Source: Acuticoccus kalidii
GTDB lineage: Bacteria > Pseudomonadota > Alphaproteobacteria > Rhizobiales > Amorphaceae
Length of the DNA stretch: 64,000 nt
Direction of reading: 5' to 3'
Assembly (NCBI RefSeq): GCF_021556395.1
Contig: NZ_JAKGCS010000036.1
Location: 372,001-436,000 of the forward strand
A program made the position numbers and the translations under genes. How positions within the stretch are numbered: the first letter of the stretch is position 1; each line of letters starts with the position of its first letter. Shown here piece after piece: positions 9,146 to 17,785 of the stretch. Below the pieces are notes generated by a model. The model was not told the DNA's origin. It worked only from the letters and a program-made list of their open reading frames with translations, and searched no databases.

Positions 9146-9685
9146 ATGCCGTTTGCCGAACGCCGCGCGTTTATCAGCGCGAAGCTGAACGAGTTGGTCA
9201 CGACGGTCTGTGTCCTCTTCGTTCTGGCGATGCTGTCGATCTCATTCGCCGGCTTCTTCTACATGATCATCACCGGCAATGCGTTGTCGTGGACCTATTC
9301 CCTCGCGCGCCTGTTCATCCCGTGGCTCGGCCTGTTGTCGATCACGGTGGCGTTCGTCTACGGCGAGCACATCGCGATGACCTCGCTGCTCGGCATCATG
9401 CCGCGCCCGGTCGTGCGGGTGATCATGGCGATCAATTACGGGTTGGTCGCGCTCTTCGCCCTGATGATGATCTGGTACGGGACCAACTTCTTCCTCAGCT
9501 CCAGCGACGTCTACATGGTCTCCGATCAGATCCAGATTCATGCGCGCTGGGTGGTCGCGGCCGTTCCGCTGACCGGACTCGTCCTTCTCATCCATGTCCT
9601 TTGCGGGGCCGATCTGCTGTCCGCCGAAGACCCGATGGAGGAAGCCGAACATCTCGCCGCCGGCGATAAGGAGCCGCTCGCATGA
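9146..9685 (+). CDS. TRAP transporter small permease, DctQ family
   Basis: This 179-residue protein has four membrane helices of DctQ type, including SLARLFIPWLGLLSITVAFVYGEHIAM. It would bridge receptor docking and the large permease. Its last four bases overlap the start of dctM (ATGA), a classic sign of translational coupling in TRAP operons. Confidence 0.9.
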   Translation: MPFAERRAFISAKLNELVTTVCVLFVLAMLSISFAGFFYMIITGNALSWTYSLARLFIPWLGLLSITVAFVYGEHIAMTSLLGIMPRPVVRVIMAINYGLVALFALMMIWYGTNFFLSSSDVYMVSDQIQIHARWVVAAVPLTGLVLLIHVLCGADLLSAEDPMEEAEHLAAGDKEPLA

Positions 9686-10959
9686 CGTCTGCCGTCGCCG
9701 TCTTCGTCGTCCTCATCCTGATCGGCACGCCGATCGCGCTCGTCATGGTGATGTCCGGCCTCGCCGGGGGGTGGGAGCTCGGGGGGATCCGCTTCCTCCA
9801 GATCATCTCCGAGCGCATGTTTTCGGGCGTCTCGGGCTATCTCCTGATGGCCATTCCCTATTTCATCTTCACTTCGGAGCTGATGAACCAGGCGGGCCTT
9901 ACCGAGCGCCTCGTCGCCTTCAACAATGCGCTGCTCGGCCGGATTCGTGGCGCGCTCAGCCACGTCAACATCGTGGTGAGCCTCTTCTTCTCCGGCCTCA
10001 CCGGCGCTGCGATCACCGACACCGTCGCGGTCGGCAAGATCCTCATCCCCGCGATGAAGAAAGAGGGCTACACCCCGGCCTATAGCGCCGCGGTGACGGC
10101 CTGCTCGTCGATCATCGGGCCGATCATTCCGCCGAGCGTCGTGATGGTCGTCTACGCGGCGATCCTGCGGAACGTGTCGGTGCTCGATCTCTTCGCGGCC
10201 GGCATTCTGCCGGGTGTCCTGATGGCGGTGTCGCTCCTCGTCGCGTCCGGGGTCATGGCCTGGGTGAAGAAGTTCCCGCGCCATGGCGATACCAATCTCA
10301 AGGCGGCGGCGAAGGCCTTCCTGCCGACGGTGCCGGCGCTGCTCGTCCCGGTGATCATTCTCGGCGGCATTCTGGGCGGATTCACCACCATCACCGAAGC
10401 CTCCGCCTTCGCCGCGATGTACACGATGATCCTCGGCTTCGTGTTCTACCGCACGCTGACGCTGCACAAGATCTGGCTCGCGCTCATCGCGACGGTGCGC
10501 TTTTCCGGCGTGGTCTTCTTCCTGCTCGCCGCGTCCACCGTGCTCGGCTGGTTCGTCACCCGCTCCGGCATCGCCCGCGACGCGGCCGACATGATCACCT
10601 CGGTGAGCGACAACTGGATCATCCAGATCATGCTGGTGAACCTCCTCCTCATCCTGCTCGGGACTGTCCTCGACGTGTTGCCCGCGCTGGTGGTGGTGGC
10701 GCCGGTTCTCGTGCCCGCGATGGTGCAGCTCGGCTTCGATCCGCTCCACTTCGCGATCGTGATGATCATCACCCTCAACGTGGCGAACATCACCCCGCCC
10801 GTGGGCATGACCTTGATGACGGCCTCACAAATAGCCGGGGTCTCGTACGAGAGAGCGATCTTGACATCGCTGCCCTTCTATCTGAGCCACCTCGCAGTGA
10901 TCGTCATCGTTTCACTTTGGCCGGCGTTCGTGCTCTTCATCCCGAACCTTCTCGACTAA
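9682..10959 (+). CDS. TRAP transporter large permease, DctM family
   Basis: This 425-residue transport subunit has the DctM pattern of helices and the motifs SGLTGAAITDTVAVGKILIPAM, PIIPPSVVMVVYA and LNVANITPPVGMTL. It completes the second TRAP system of the window. The aminotransferase gene begins 20 bases downstream, continuing the unit. Confidence 0.94.
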   Translation: MTSAVAVFVVLILIGTPIALVMVMSGLAGGWELGGIRFLQIISERMFSGVSGYLLMAIPYFIFTSELMNQAGLTERLVAFNNALLGRIRGALSHVNIVVSLFFSGLTGAAITDTVAVGKILIPAMKKEGYTPAYSAAVTACSSIIGPIIPPSVVMVVYAAILRNVSVLDLFAAGILPGVLMAVSLLVASGVMAWVKKFPRHGDTNLKAAAKAFLPTVPALLVPVIILGGILGGFTTITEASAFAAMYTMILGFVFYRTLTLHKIWLALIATVRFSGVVFFLLAASTVLGWFVTRSGIARDAADMITSVSDNWIIQIMLVNLLLILLGTVLDVLPALVVVAPVLVPAMVQLGFDPLHFAIVMIITLNVANITPPVGMTLMTASQIAGVSYERAILTSLPFYLSHLAVIVIVSLWPAFVLFIPNLLD

Positions 10960-10979
10960 TCGGCCGTACGGAGTCTCCC

Positions 10980-12356
10980 ATGTCGCTCGACGAGCAGACC
11001 AATTCCACCGTCATCTCCGAGTACAAGGAGCGCACCCTGCGCTCCGCCGCGCTGGCGGCCACCGCGCGGGAGGTCTTTCCGAGCGGGATCACGCACGATT
11101 CGCGCTATATGCGGCCCTATACGATCTATGTCGATCAGGGGAAGGCAAGCCGGAAGTGGGACGTCGACGGCAACGAGTACGTCGATTATTTCGGTGGGCA
11201 TGGGGCGTTGCTCCTGGGGCATTGCCACCCGCAGGTGACGGCGGCGATCCAGGACGCGGTCGTCGACGGCACGCAGTTCGCCGCGAGCACCACGCGCGAA
11301 TTGCGCTGGGGCGAGCAGGTCAAGAAAATGGTGCCGAGCATCGAGCGCGTGCGCTTCACCGCCTCCGGCACCGAGGCGACGCACCTCGCGCTGCGCCTTG
11401 CCCGCGCCCATACCGGCAAGTCGAAGCTCGTCCGCTTCAAGACCTACTTTCACGGCTGGCACGATCACATGACGTCCGGCTACACGAGCCACTTCGACGG
11501 CTCGCCGACGGCCGGCGTCGTCGACGCGATCGCCGAAAGCGTCATCCTCCTGCCGCCCAACGACCTGCCCGCCGTGACCGAACTCCTCGCCTCGCGTGAC
11601 GATGTGGCCGCGGTCATCATCGAGCCGACGGGCGCTTCGTTCGGCCGCGTGCCGATCGCGGAGGGTTTCCTCGAGGGTCTGCGCGCGGCGACCGAGAAGG
11701 CCGGCGTCCTCCTCATCTTCGACGAGGTGATCTCGGGCTTCCGCTGCGCGCCGGGTGGGGCGCAATCGGTCTACGGCATTCGCCCCGACCTCACGACGCT
11801 CGCCAAGATCCTCGCGGGTGGCCTGCCGGGCGGCGCGGTCGGCGGCCGGGCCGACATCATGGAGCGCCTCGATTTCTTCGCGGCCGAGGAAAAGGGCTTC
11901 GAGAAGATCCAGCATCCCGGCACCTTCAACGCCAATCCGGTGTCGGCCGCGGCCGGTCTCACCGCCCTCGAGATCATCGCGGCGACCAACGCGTGCGAGA
12001 ACGCCAACGCCTACGGCGCGGAGCTGCGCGATCGTCTCAACAACCTCTTCAAGGCCGTCGGCTCGCCGTTCGCCGCCTATGGGACGTTCTCGTCCTTCCA
12101 GATCTTCCTCAATGTCGAGAAGCGGGCGATCGACCCGACGGACTTCGATCCCTTCTCGGTCCCCTATCAGGAGCTGAAGGCGGCGCCGCGCGAACTCGTC
12201 GACCGGCTGCGCATGGCGCTGATGATCTATGGCGTCGATATCGGCGGTTGGCCGGGTGGACTCATTTCCGCCGCACACAATGCCGACGACATGAGCCATA
12301 CCCTTACCGCGTTCGAGAAGGCGCTTGCGCGCCTCGAAAACGAACCGGGCCTGTGA
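10980..12356 (+). CDS. Class III aminotransferase (glutamate-1-semialdehyde aminomutase-like)
   Basis: This 458-residue fold-type I PLP enzyme shows the class III pattern: SGTEATHLALRLARAHTG for phosphate binding, LLIFDEVISGFR with the pyridine-nitrogen aspartate at D248, and the Schiff-base lysine K276 in TTLAKILAGG. Its shape resembles the HemL-like subgroup, though it is longer than HemL. No haem genes are near, so a catabolic transaminase or aminomutase is more likely. The ATG at 10980 lies 20 bases after dctM. Confidence 0.88.
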   Translation: MSLDEQTNSTVISEYKERTLRSAALAATAREVFPSGITHDSRYMRPYTIYVDQGKASRKWDVDGNEYVDYFGGHGALLLGHCHPQVTAAIQDAVVDGTQFAASTTRELRWGEQVKKMVPSIERVRFTASGTEATHLALRLARAHTGKSKLVRFKTYFHGWHDHMTSGYTSHFDGSPTAGVVDAIAESVILLPPNDLPAVTELLASRDDVAAVIIEPTGASFGRVPIAEGFLEGLRAATEKAGVLLIFDEVISGFRCAPGGAQSVYGIRPDLTTLAKILAGGLPGGAVGGRADIMERLDFFAAEEKGFEKIQHPGTFNANPVSAAAGLTALEIIAATNACENANAYGAELRDRLNNLFKAVGSPFAAYGTFSSFQIFLNVEKRAIDPTDFDPFSVPYQELKAAPRELVDRLRMALMIYGVDIGGWPGGLISAAHNADDMSHTLTAFEKALARLENEPGL

Positions 12357-12370
12357 GTGTGGAGACCGCA

Positions 12371-13429
12371 ATGAAGATCCAGGACATCGAGACCCCCGCC
12401 ATCGTGATCGATGTCGCGAAGGTGGAGGCGAACCTCGCCCGTGCGCAGGCGTATGCCGATGCGAGCGGGCTGAAGTTGCGCCCCCACATCAAGACGCACA
12501 AGCTGCCGCTCTTCGCGTTGCGCCAGGTGGCGCTCGGCGCGGTCGGCATCACCTGCCAGAAGGTGGGGGAGGCCGAGGTGATGGCCGATGCCGGCGTCAC
12601 CGACATTTTCCTGCCCTACAACATCATGGGCGCGAAGAAGCTCGACCGCCTCGCCGCGCTCCATGACCGCATCTCCCTGTCGGTGACGGCCGACAGCGCG
12701 GCGACTGTCGAGGGCTATGCGGGCCGCTTCACCGATCCCGCCCATCCGCTCCCCGTCCTCATCGAGTGCGACACCGGGGCGGGCCGTTGCGGGGTCCAGA
12801 ATGCCGCCGAGGTGGTGGCGCTTGCCAAGCGGATCGACGCCGCGCCCGGTCTCCGTTTCGACGGTCTGATGACCTTTCCGCCGCGCCGGCAGACCGAGAA
12901 GGTGAACGCTTGGCTCGGCGAGGCGATCGCCGCGCTGAAGGCCGAGGGGCTCGACGTCAACCGCGTGTCGAACGGCGGCTCGCCGGACTATTATAACGCC
13001 GCCACCGTGACCAACGCGACCGAGCACCGGCCGGGCACCTACATCTATTCCGACCGGATGCAGGTCGGGTTCGGTGCCGGCACGATCGAGGATTGCGCCG
13101 CGACCGTGCTCGCCACCGTGGTGAGCCGTCCCGAGCCCAACCGGGCCGTCCTCGATTCCGGGTCCAAGGCGCTCGCCGCGGACCAGTGCGAGGCGGGCGG
13201 GCATGGCCATCTCGTCGAATATCCGGGCGCGGTCATCAAGTCGCTCAGCGAGGAGCACGCGGTGGTCGACGTGTCGGCCTGCGAGAGGAAGCCGGAGATC
13301 GGGGAGCGCGTGCGCGTCATCCCGAACCATGTGTGCCCCGTCGTGAATCTCTATGACGAGGTCTATCTGCTCGATGGCGACACCGTGCGCGAAGCCGTGC
13401 CGGTGGCGGCGCGCGGCAAGCTGCGCTGA
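12371..13429 (+). CDS. DSD1/D-threonine aldolase family PLP enzyme
   Basis: This 352-residue protein has an alanine-racemase-type N-terminal barrel with the PLP lysine K41 in RPHIKTHK and a C-terminal domain with the metal pair H320 and C322 in PNHVCPVVN. That pairing is shared by D-threonine aldolases, D-serine dehydratases and beta-hydroxyaspartate aldolases. It therefore acts on a beta-hydroxy D-amino acid, cleaving or dehydrating it. The ATG at 12371 follows the aminotransferase by 14 bases, and it is the last gene of the plus-strand unit. Its stop abuts the stop of the convergent YbaK gene. Confidence 0.87.
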   Translation: MKIQDIETPAIVIDVAKVEANLARAQAYADASGLKLRPHIKTHKLPLFALRQVALGAVGITCQKVGEAEVMADAGVTDIFLPYNIMGAKKLDRLAALHDRISLSVTADSAATVEGYAGRFTDPAHPLPVLIECDTGAGRCGVQNAAEVVALAKRIDAAPGLRFDGLMTFPPRRQTEKVNAWLGEAIAALKAEGLDVNRVSNGGSPDYYNAATVTNATEHRPGTYIYSDRMQVGFGAGTIEDCAATVLATVVSRPEPNRAVLDSGSKALAADQCEAGGHGHLVEYPGAVIKSLSEEHAVVDVSACERKPEIGERVRVIPNHVCPVVNLYDEVYLLDGDTVREAVPVAARGKLR

Positions 13430-13888
13430 TTACTGGCAGACGTCGACCCATTCGGCGCCGGTGAGGGCGGCGAGGCGGTCGGTCGCGATGTGCACGGCCG
13501 AGTTCGTCGCCCCCGCGGCGGGCACCACGGTGTCGAAGCGCTGAAGCGAGACGTCGCAATAGATCGGGAGCGGGGCGGGGAGGCCGAACGGGCAGACCCC
13601 GCCGACCGGATGGCTCGTGATCTCCACCACGCGTTCGGGCGGGAGCATCTTGCCCTTGCCGCCGAAGGCCTGGCGCACCTTCTTGTTGTCGAGACGCGAG
13701 AGACCGCTCGCGACCACGAGGAGAACGCGGTCGCCGACGCCGAGGCAGATGGTCTTGGCGATCTGGTCCGGCTCCACCCGGTGCGCTTCGGCGGCGAGGG
13801 CGACGGTCGCCGAGCTCTCCTCGGTTTCGACGATGGCGATATCGGGGGCCTTCTCGGCGAAGAAGGCGCGGACGCTTTCAAGACTCAT
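13430..13888 (-). CDS. YbaK/EbsC family aminoacyl-tRNA deacylase
   Basis: This 152-residue protein belongs to the YbaK/ProX editing family that clears mischarged tRNAs. Family features are DQIAKTICLGVGDRVLLVVASG in the middle and the motif TSHPVGGVCPFGLPAPLP near the C-terminus. I preferred the ATG at 13888, which gives the usual length; the upstream ATG at 13948 would add a non-conserved tail of 20 residues. It is convergent with the D-threonine-aldolase-like gene. Confidence 0.87.
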   Translation of the reverse strand: MSLESVRAFFAEKAPDIAIVETEESSATVALAAEAHRVEPDQIAKTICLGVGDRVLLVVASGLSRLDNKKVRQAFGGKGKMLPPERVVEITSHPVGGVCPFGLPAPLPIYCDVSLQRFDTVVPAAGATNSAVHIATDRLAALTGAEWVDVCQ

Positions 13889-13966
13889 GGAAACGAACTG
13901 CTCAGTTGAATGCTGCGCCCGGTCGGCTCGCGGGTTGGGCGAAGACAAGGCGAGGCGAGGGAAGGC

Positions 13967-13987
13967 GCGGCCGGGCGATCCGGCCGC
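13967..13987. other. GC-rich hairpin between YbaK and dienelactone hydrolase genes
   Basis: GCGGCCGG and CCGGCCGC pair perfectly over eight bases around GCGAT. It lies between two minus-strand genes, 75 bases beyond the end of the hydrolase. There is no T-run on either strand, so if it ends transcription it is not a classic intrinsic terminator. Confidence 0.4.
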
Positions 13988-14061
13988 CCGGCACGTCGAG
14001 CCGGCGCCATCCTAGACGAGGCGAATGCCGCGCCGCCAGTCGCGGCGCGCATCCGTTCGCA

Positions 14062-14961
14062 TCAGCGCAGATGTTCGTTGAAGAAGGCGATCGTGCGCTC
14101 TTCGGCGAGCTTCGCCGCCGTCTCGTCATAACGGGGCGTCGTGTCGTTGTGGAAGCCGTGATTGACGCCGTCATACATCTGCATCGTGTAGTCGGTGCCG
14201 GCGGCGTCGAGCGCTTCCTTGTAGGCCGGCCAGCCGGCGTTGATGCGCTCGTCGAGCTCGGCATACTGGATGAGGAGCGGGGCCTTGATGTCGGCGACGT
14301 CCTCCGGGGCGGGTTGGCGGCCATAGAAGGGGACGCCGGCCGCGAGCTCGGGATAGGCGACCGCGATCGCGTTCACCACGCCGCCGCCATAGCAGAAGCC
14401 GACCGCGCCGACTTTGGTCGTCTCGTCGAGCCCGTCGAGATACTCGAACGCGGCGAAAAAGTCGTTCATCAGCTTCTCGGTGTCGAGTTCGGCCTGCATC
14501 GCGCGGCCTTCGTCGTCGGTGCCGGGATAGCCGCCTGCCGGGGTGAGGCCGTCCGGCGCCATCGCGAGGAAACCCGCCTTCGCCAAGCGCCGCGTGACGT
14601 CCTCGATATAGGGGTTGAGCCCGCGATTTTCGTGGATCACCAGGACCGCCGGGCCGGGCGCTTCAAAGTTCGCGGGGCGGACAATATAGGCCTCGATCTC
14701 GCCGTGCCCGTTCGGGGAGGGGTAGGTGATCCGGCTCGTTTCGATGTCGGGATCGTCCGGGTCGACCTGGGCGGCGAGGGCATAGTCCGGCGAGAGTTGC
14801 TTCAAGAGCATCGTCGCCGTCAGGCCGCCGACGGCGAACTTTCCCGCGCGGTCCAGGAATTCCCGTTTCGAAAGGCGGCCGTGCGCATAATAGTCGTAGA
14901 GGTCAAGGAGCTCCTGCGGGAAGTCCTTCGCGGTCTTACGGCGTGGCGTCGTTTGCTGCAT
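14062..14961 (-). CDS. Dienelactone hydrolase family protein
   Basis: This 299-residue alpha/beta hydrolase carries the dienelactone hydrolase triad: C190 in GFCYGGG, D237 in ELDERI and H268 in VNHGFHND. These enzymes open lactone rings or cleave carboxylic esters. The N-terminal 65 residues precede the hydrolase domain and contain [20 protein letters not shown], a hydrophobic stretch after an Arg-rich segment that may be an export or anchor sequence. It is transcribed alone on the minus strand. The aromatic-pathway partners of a true dienelactone hydrolase are absent. Confidence 0.88.
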   Translation of the reverse strand: MQQTTPRRKTAKDFPQELLDLYDYYAHGRLSKREFLDRAGKFAVGGLTATMLLKQLSPDYALAAQVDPDDPDIETSRITYPSPNGHGEIEAYIVRPANFEAPGPAVLVIHENRGLNPYIEDVTRRLAKAGFLAMAPDGLTPAGGYPGTDDEGRAMQAELDTEKLMNDFFAAFEYLDGLDETTKVGAVGFCYGGGVVNAIAVAYPELAAGVPFYGRQPAPEDVADIKAPLLIQYAELDERINAGWPAYKEALDAAGTDYTMQMYDGVNHGFHNDTTPRYDETAAKLAEERTIAFFNEHLR

Positions 14962-15192
14962 CTTACGATCCTCCGCGACGGCGCGATGGTGCGCCTTGCC
15001 GGAGAAACTGCGGCGACTGGCGGCAGTAATCCACCACCGGACGGCAAAATGTTCGTGAACGGCGCCCGCACGCCGCGGCGCGGGGCTTGGTCATCGAGAC
15101 CGATCGAGACCGACTGAGACCGGCGCGCGCCGGCTAACCGCTTCTCTCAAAAGGCCATTTGTTGTTGAGGAGTGGTCCAGTTTGGAACAAGA

Positions 15193-15206
15193 TTGATTCT
15201 GATCAA
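15193..15206. promoter_or_regulatory. FNR/FixK/Dnr-type binding site
   Basis: TTGATTCTGATCAA is a perfect TTGAT-N4-ATCAA palindrome, the consensus of FNR/FixK-family regulators that respond to low oxygen or nitric oxide. It is 56 bases upstream of the diheme cytochrome c start, a usual position for activation near -40 of the transcript. Confidence 0.75.
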
Positions 15207-15262
15207 TGCAATCGTTCCCGTCCGGGTGCGACGCAATGCGCGGACCATCATGGGAGGACGTG

Positions 15263-16012
15263 ATGTCACGATCGCGCTGGAGCGCCGCCGCCGTCCTCGC
15301 GGTGGCCGGTCTGTCCGCGGGCGCCGCGCTGGCGCAGGATCCGTCGGTGACACGGGGGCGCTCGATCGCGCAGGCCTGGTGCGCGAACTGTCACGTCACC
15401 GGCGACGTCACGCAGGGCGACGTCCTCGCCGACGCGCCGGGCTTTCCCGAACTCGCGACACGGCCCGGCTTCGGTGCGGACTATATCGCCCGGGCGCTTC
15501 TCATCCCGCACCCGGTGATGCCGGACATGCCGGTCACGGACGCCGATTTCCGCGCCCTCGCGGCCTATATCGCGACGCTGAAGCCCGCCGCACGGAGCGA
15601 CGCCGCGCCGGTTGAGACCGAGGCAGCGGAAGGGGCGCCGAGCGGGACCGCCCCGACCGAGCCCGCCACGACGGCCGAGCCCGCCACGACGGCCGAGCCC
15701 GCCGCGACGGCCGAGCCCGCCGCGACGGCAGGGGTCGCGCCGACCGGCGACGCCATCGCCGCCGGCGAGGCGATCCTCAGCCGGGATTGCGCGCTCTGCC
15801 ACGCGATTTCCGGGCCCGGACCGAGCCCGATCGCCGACGCGCCGCCATTCTCGACCCTATCGGAGAATTATCCCGTCTCCTTCCTCGAGGAGGCGCTCGC
15901 GGAGGGGATCATGGTGAACCACCCCGAGATCGAGATGCCGCAATATCAATACGACCCCGACGAGATCGCCGCGATCATCGCCTATCTCGAATCGGTGCAA
16001 GCGCCGGAATAG
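15263..16012 (+). CDS. Diheme cytochrome c, periplasmic
   Basis: This 249-residue protein has a Sec signal peptide ending near AGAALAQD and two heme c sites, CANCH and CALCH. Each sits in its own small cytochrome c domain with a methionine-containing tail (PVMPDMPVTD and EIEMPQYQYDPDEIAAIIAYLES). The two domains are joined by a flexible linker rich in Pro, Ala, Thr and Glu. The ATG at 15263 is preceded by GGGAGG. With an FNR/FixK-type box upstream it is likely induced under low oxygen and would shuttle electrons in the periplasm. Its redox partners are not in the window. Confidence 0.9.
   Translation: MSRSRWSAAAVLAVAGLSAGAALAQDPSVTRGRSIAQAWCANCHVTGDVTQGDVLADAPGFPELATRPGFGADYIARALLIPHPVMPDMPVTDADFRALAAYIATLKPAARSDAAPVETEAAEGAPSGTAPTEPATTAEPATTAEPAATAEPAATAGVAPTGDAIAAGEAILSRDCALCHAISGPGPSPIADAPPFSTLSENYPVSFLEEALAEGIMVNHPEIEMPQYQYDPDEIAAIIAYLESVQAPE
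15659..15730 (+). repeat. Four 18-base tandem repeats in cytochrome c linker
   Basis: Four near-identical 18-base units, consensus GAGCCCGCCRCGACGGCC, stand head to tail and encode four copies of EPATTA or EPAATA in the linker between the two heme domains. The units differ only at one purine and at the last base, which suggests recent expansion by slippage. Confidence 0.9.
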
Positions 16013-16099
16013 TCACCGCGCCGGATCCCGCCAGGGTTTGACAGGGGCGACCTTCGAGACGAGCCTCGACCTCCGCCTGAGGCTCAACGAAGAAGACCT

Positions 16100-17593
16100 A
16101 TGACCGCCCCCATTCTCGCCATCGACCAGGGCACCACGTCGACCCGCGCCATCGTCTTCGACGGAGCGGGTCGGATCGTCGGCGTCGGCCAGCACGAGTT
16201 CAAGCAATATTTCCCGCGCTCCGGCTGGGTCGAGCACGATCTCGACGAGATCTGGGCGACCACGGTGCGCACGGTGAAGGAGGCGCTCGCGGAGGCGAAG
16301 CTCGACGCGTCCGAGATCGCCGCGATCGGTATTACCAATCAACGCGAGACGGTCGCGGTGTGGGAGCGGGACACGCTGAAGCCCGTTCACAAGGCGATCG
16401 TCTGGCAGGATCGACGCACGGCCGAGCGCTGCGCCGCGCTCAAGGCGGAAGGCCTCGAGCCGATGGTCACGGAGAAGACGGGTCTTCTCCTCGACCCTTA
16501 TTTCTCCGGCACCAAGCTCGCCTGGCTCCTCGACAATGTGGAGGGGCTCCGGGCCCGCGCGGAGGCCGGCGAGGTGGTGTTCGGCACGATCGACACCTTC
16601 CTGATCGCAAGGCTTACCGGCCGCTTCGCGACCGACGTGACCAACGCATCGCGCACGCTTCTCTACGATATCGGCCGCCAGCGTTGGGACGAGGATCTGA
16701 TGAAGATGCTCGGCGTGCCCGCCGCAATGCTCGCCGAGGTGGAGGACAACGCGGCCGATTTCGGCACGACCGACCCCGCCCTCTTCGGCGCGGCGATCCC
16801 CGTGCGGGGCGTCGCGGGCGATCAGCAGGCGGCCGTCATCGGCAATGCCTGCTTCGAGCCCGGCATGGTGAAATCGACCTACGGGACCGGCTGTTTCGCC
16901 TTGATCAACACCGGCGAGGAGCGCGTCGCCTCGAAGAACCGCCTCCTCACGACGATCGCCTACCGGCTCGACGGGAAGACCAATTATGCTCTCGAAGGCG
17001 CGATCTTCGTCGCCGGAGCGGCGGTCCAGTGGTTGCGCGACGGGCTCGGCATCATCGAGGCGGCGGCGCAGTCGGGCGAGCTCGCGGCGAACGCCGATCC
17101 GCATCAGACGGTGATCATGGTGCCGGCCTTTGTCGGCCTCGGCGCGCCACATTGGGACGCGGACGCGCGGGGCGCGATCTTCGGCATCACCCGCAACACC
17201 GGGCCGGCCGAATTCGCGAAGGCGGCGCTCGAGAGCGTCGCGCTTCAGACGCACGATCTGCTCGCCGCGATGCGCAAGGATTGGGGCGCCGGACACGGCG
17301 AGGAGACGGTGCTTCGTGTCGATGGCGGCATGGTCGCCTCGGACTGGGCGATGCAGCGGCTCGCCGACATTCTCGCCGCCCCGGTCGACCGGCCGGTGAT
17401 CGGCGAGACGACCGCGCTCGGCGTCGCATGGCTCGCGGGCTCCGCCGCCGGCGTCTGGCCCGATCAGGCGGGGTTTGCGAAGGCATGGGCGCGCGATCGC
17501 CGCTTCGAGCCGCAGATGGCAGAACCCGAGAGGGACAAGCTCATCGCGGCCTGGAAAGACGCCGTGTCGCGGACCCTCACGCACCGCACCTGA
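16100..17593 (+). CDS. glpK: Glycerol kinase
   Basis: This 497-residue FGGY-family kinase phosphorylates glycerol to sn-glycerol 3-phosphate in the cytoplasm. The length matches GlpK. Signatures are [15 protein letters not shown] at the N-terminus, [48 protein letters not shown], and [17 protein letters not shown]. It is not clustered with glpD, glpF or a glycerol ABC importer here, so it stands as a single gene. The gap after the cytochrome gene is 87 bases. Confidence 0.95.
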   Translation: MTAPILAIDQGTTSTRAIVFDGAGRIVGVGQHEFKQYFPRSGWVEHDLDEIWATTVRTVKEALAEAKLDASEIAAIGITNQRETVAVWERDTLKPVHKAIVWQDRRTAERCAALKAEGLEPMVTEKTGLLLDPYFSGTKLAWLLDNVEGLRARAEAGEVVFGTIDTFLIARLTGRFATDVTNASRTLLYDIGRQRWDEDLMKMLGVPAAMLAEVEDNAADFGTTDPALFGAAIPVRGVAGDQQAAVIGNACFEPGMVKSTYGTGCFALINTGEERVASKNRLLTTIAYRLDGKTNYALEGAIFVAGAAVQWLRDGLGIIEAAAQSGELAANADPHQTVIMVPAFVGLGAPHWDADARGAIFGITRNTGPAEFAKAALESVALQTHDLLAAMRKDWGAGHGEETVLRVDGGMVASDWAMQRLADILAAPVDRPVIGETTALGVAWLAGSAAGVWPDQAGFAKAWARDRRFEPQMAEPERDKLIAAWKDAVSRTLTHRT

Positions 17594-17785
17594 CGGTGGA
17601 GCGCGCGGCGACGGAGGTCACCGCGCCGCGTCCGCTTTGACTATGCCGGCGTGAAGGCATATGGCGGCGGCGCGACGCCGGGCGGGGCGCAACCGTCGGC
17701 CTGAAGCGGCTCCCGTCGCCGAGGCGGACGCCACGATGGGGGCATGGCGGGGCGCGGATGCGCGCACCCGTCTCGGAGGTTTGTC

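Noticed and set aside
10980-12356. Glutamate-1-semialdehyde aminomutase (hemL)
   Set aside because: Similar family, but longer and placed within a catabolic unit with a TRAP importer; no haem genes nearby.
10980-13429. Beta-hydroxyaspartate cycle genes
   Set aside because: The aldolase-like gene fits, but the aminotransferase is class III rather than the class V type of that cycle, and the iminosuccinate reductase and dehydratase set is missing.
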